A stretch of 7,664 bases of DNA from Rhodobacterales bacterium UBA3089 (GTDB lineage: Bacteria; Pseudomonadota; Alphaproteobacteria; Rhodobacterales; Rhodobacteraceae), in the NCBI GenBank assembly GCA_002367255.1, contig DFBD01000164.1:10995-18658 (forward strand). The letters run 5' to 3'. Made by a program: the position numbers and the translations under genes. Shown in pieces: positions 7,241-7,664 of this stretch. Positions within the stretch are counted from its first letter, which is position 1. Each line of letters opens with the position of its first letter. The notes beneath the pieces are model-generated. The model saw nothing but the letters and a program-made list of their open reading frames with translations, searched no databases and was not told the origin of the DNA.

Positions 7241-7664
7241 GTATTGCCCAGGATGGCCTGCCGCCGCTTCGTGAAGTCATCGCCGATCACGGTTTGAATG
7301 CGCGCAAAGCCTTGGGGCAGAATTTTCTGCTGGACTTGAACCTGACCTCGAAAATTGCCCGCCGTGCCGGGGATTTAACCCAGTGCGATGTGCTGGAAAT
7401 CGGCCCTGGCCCTGGCGGTTTGACGCGCGCATTGTTGATGGAGGGGGCGCGTAAGGTCGTTGCTATTGAAATGGACCATCGCTGTCTTGCGATACTTGAT
7501 CAAGTTTCCACAGCCTACCCCAACCGCCTTGAGGTGATCGAGGGGAACGCCTTGGAGATTAATCCGCTTCCCCATTTGACGGCCCCGATACGGGTTGTGG
7601 CAAACCTTCCATATAATGTAGGAACGGAGCTATTGGTCCGCTGGTTAACCCCGCCGACATGGCC
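7237..7664 (+). CDS. rsmA: 16S rRNA dimethyladenosine transferase RsmA (KsgA), N-terminal part
   Basis: 142 full codons are present before the right edge. The enzyme uses S-adenosylmethionine to dimethylate two adjacent adenines near the 3' end of 16S rRNA (A1518 and A1519 in E. coli) late in small-subunit assembly. Residues 24-32, KALGQNFLL, are the family's N-terminal signature. The Rossmann-fold SAM-binding motif [11 protein letters not shown] is at 53-63, acidic Glu78 sits at the end of the second strand (VVAIEMD), and the catalytic NLPY motif is at 123-126. The C-terminal helical domain is beyond the edge. The start overlaps the pdxA stop as ATGA. The order lptD-surA-pdxA-rsmA is the same as in E. 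coli, which strengthens the call. No defects are seen in the part present. Confidence 0.95.
   Translation, partial: MSIAQDGLPPLREVIADHGLNARKALGQNFLLDLNLTSKIARRAGDLTQCDVLEIGPGPGGLTRALLMEGARKVVAIEMDHRCLAILDQVSTAYPNRLEVIEGNALEINPLPHLTAPIRVVANLPYNVGTELLVRWLTPPTW

Noticed and set aside
1..7664. A novel defence, mobile or accessory system
   Set aside because: Every gene belongs to a recognisable housekeeping or envelope family in a familiar order, and there is no integrase, repeat array, tRNA or composition break visible to the eye.

Overview
The window is an ordinary, gene-dense chromosomal segment from an alphaproteobacterium, most likely a mid-GC member of the Rhodobacterales (Roseobacter-type). 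That placement is an inference from protein style and gene order and was not tested by a search. There are seven protein genes: one leaves the left edge on the minus strand, and six run rightward as a tight block. I see no RNA gene, mobile element, CRISPR array or clear intrinsic terminator.

Layout. Bases 1-506 (minus) hold the N-terminal part of leucyl aminopeptidase PepA. A 134-base divergent intergenic region (507-640) carries the upstream signals of both directions and a perfect 10-base palindrome. Then follow, all on plus: lptF (641-1762), lptG (1764-2864), lptD (2869-5025), surA (5046-6251), pdxA (6248-7240) and the 5' part of rsmA/ksgA (7237 to the right edge). Junctions are 1, 4 and 20 bases, then two 4-base ATGA overlaps, so the six genes are probably one operon with translational coupling at its distal end.

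How the genes work together. LptF and LptG form the inner-membrane channel of the LPS export machine, LptD is the outer-membrane LPS translocon, and SurA is the periplasmic chaperone that helps fold outer-membrane proteins including LptD. PdxA (pyridoxal phosphate synthesis) and RsmA (16S rRNA dimethylation) are housekeeping passengers, linked to lptD-surA in many proteobacteria. LptA, LptB, LptC and LptE are not in this window.

I found no previously undescribed system. The observations most worth a second look are the cysteine layout of LptD, the cysteine-bearing degenerate C-terminal half of SurA, and the palindrome between pepA and lptF.
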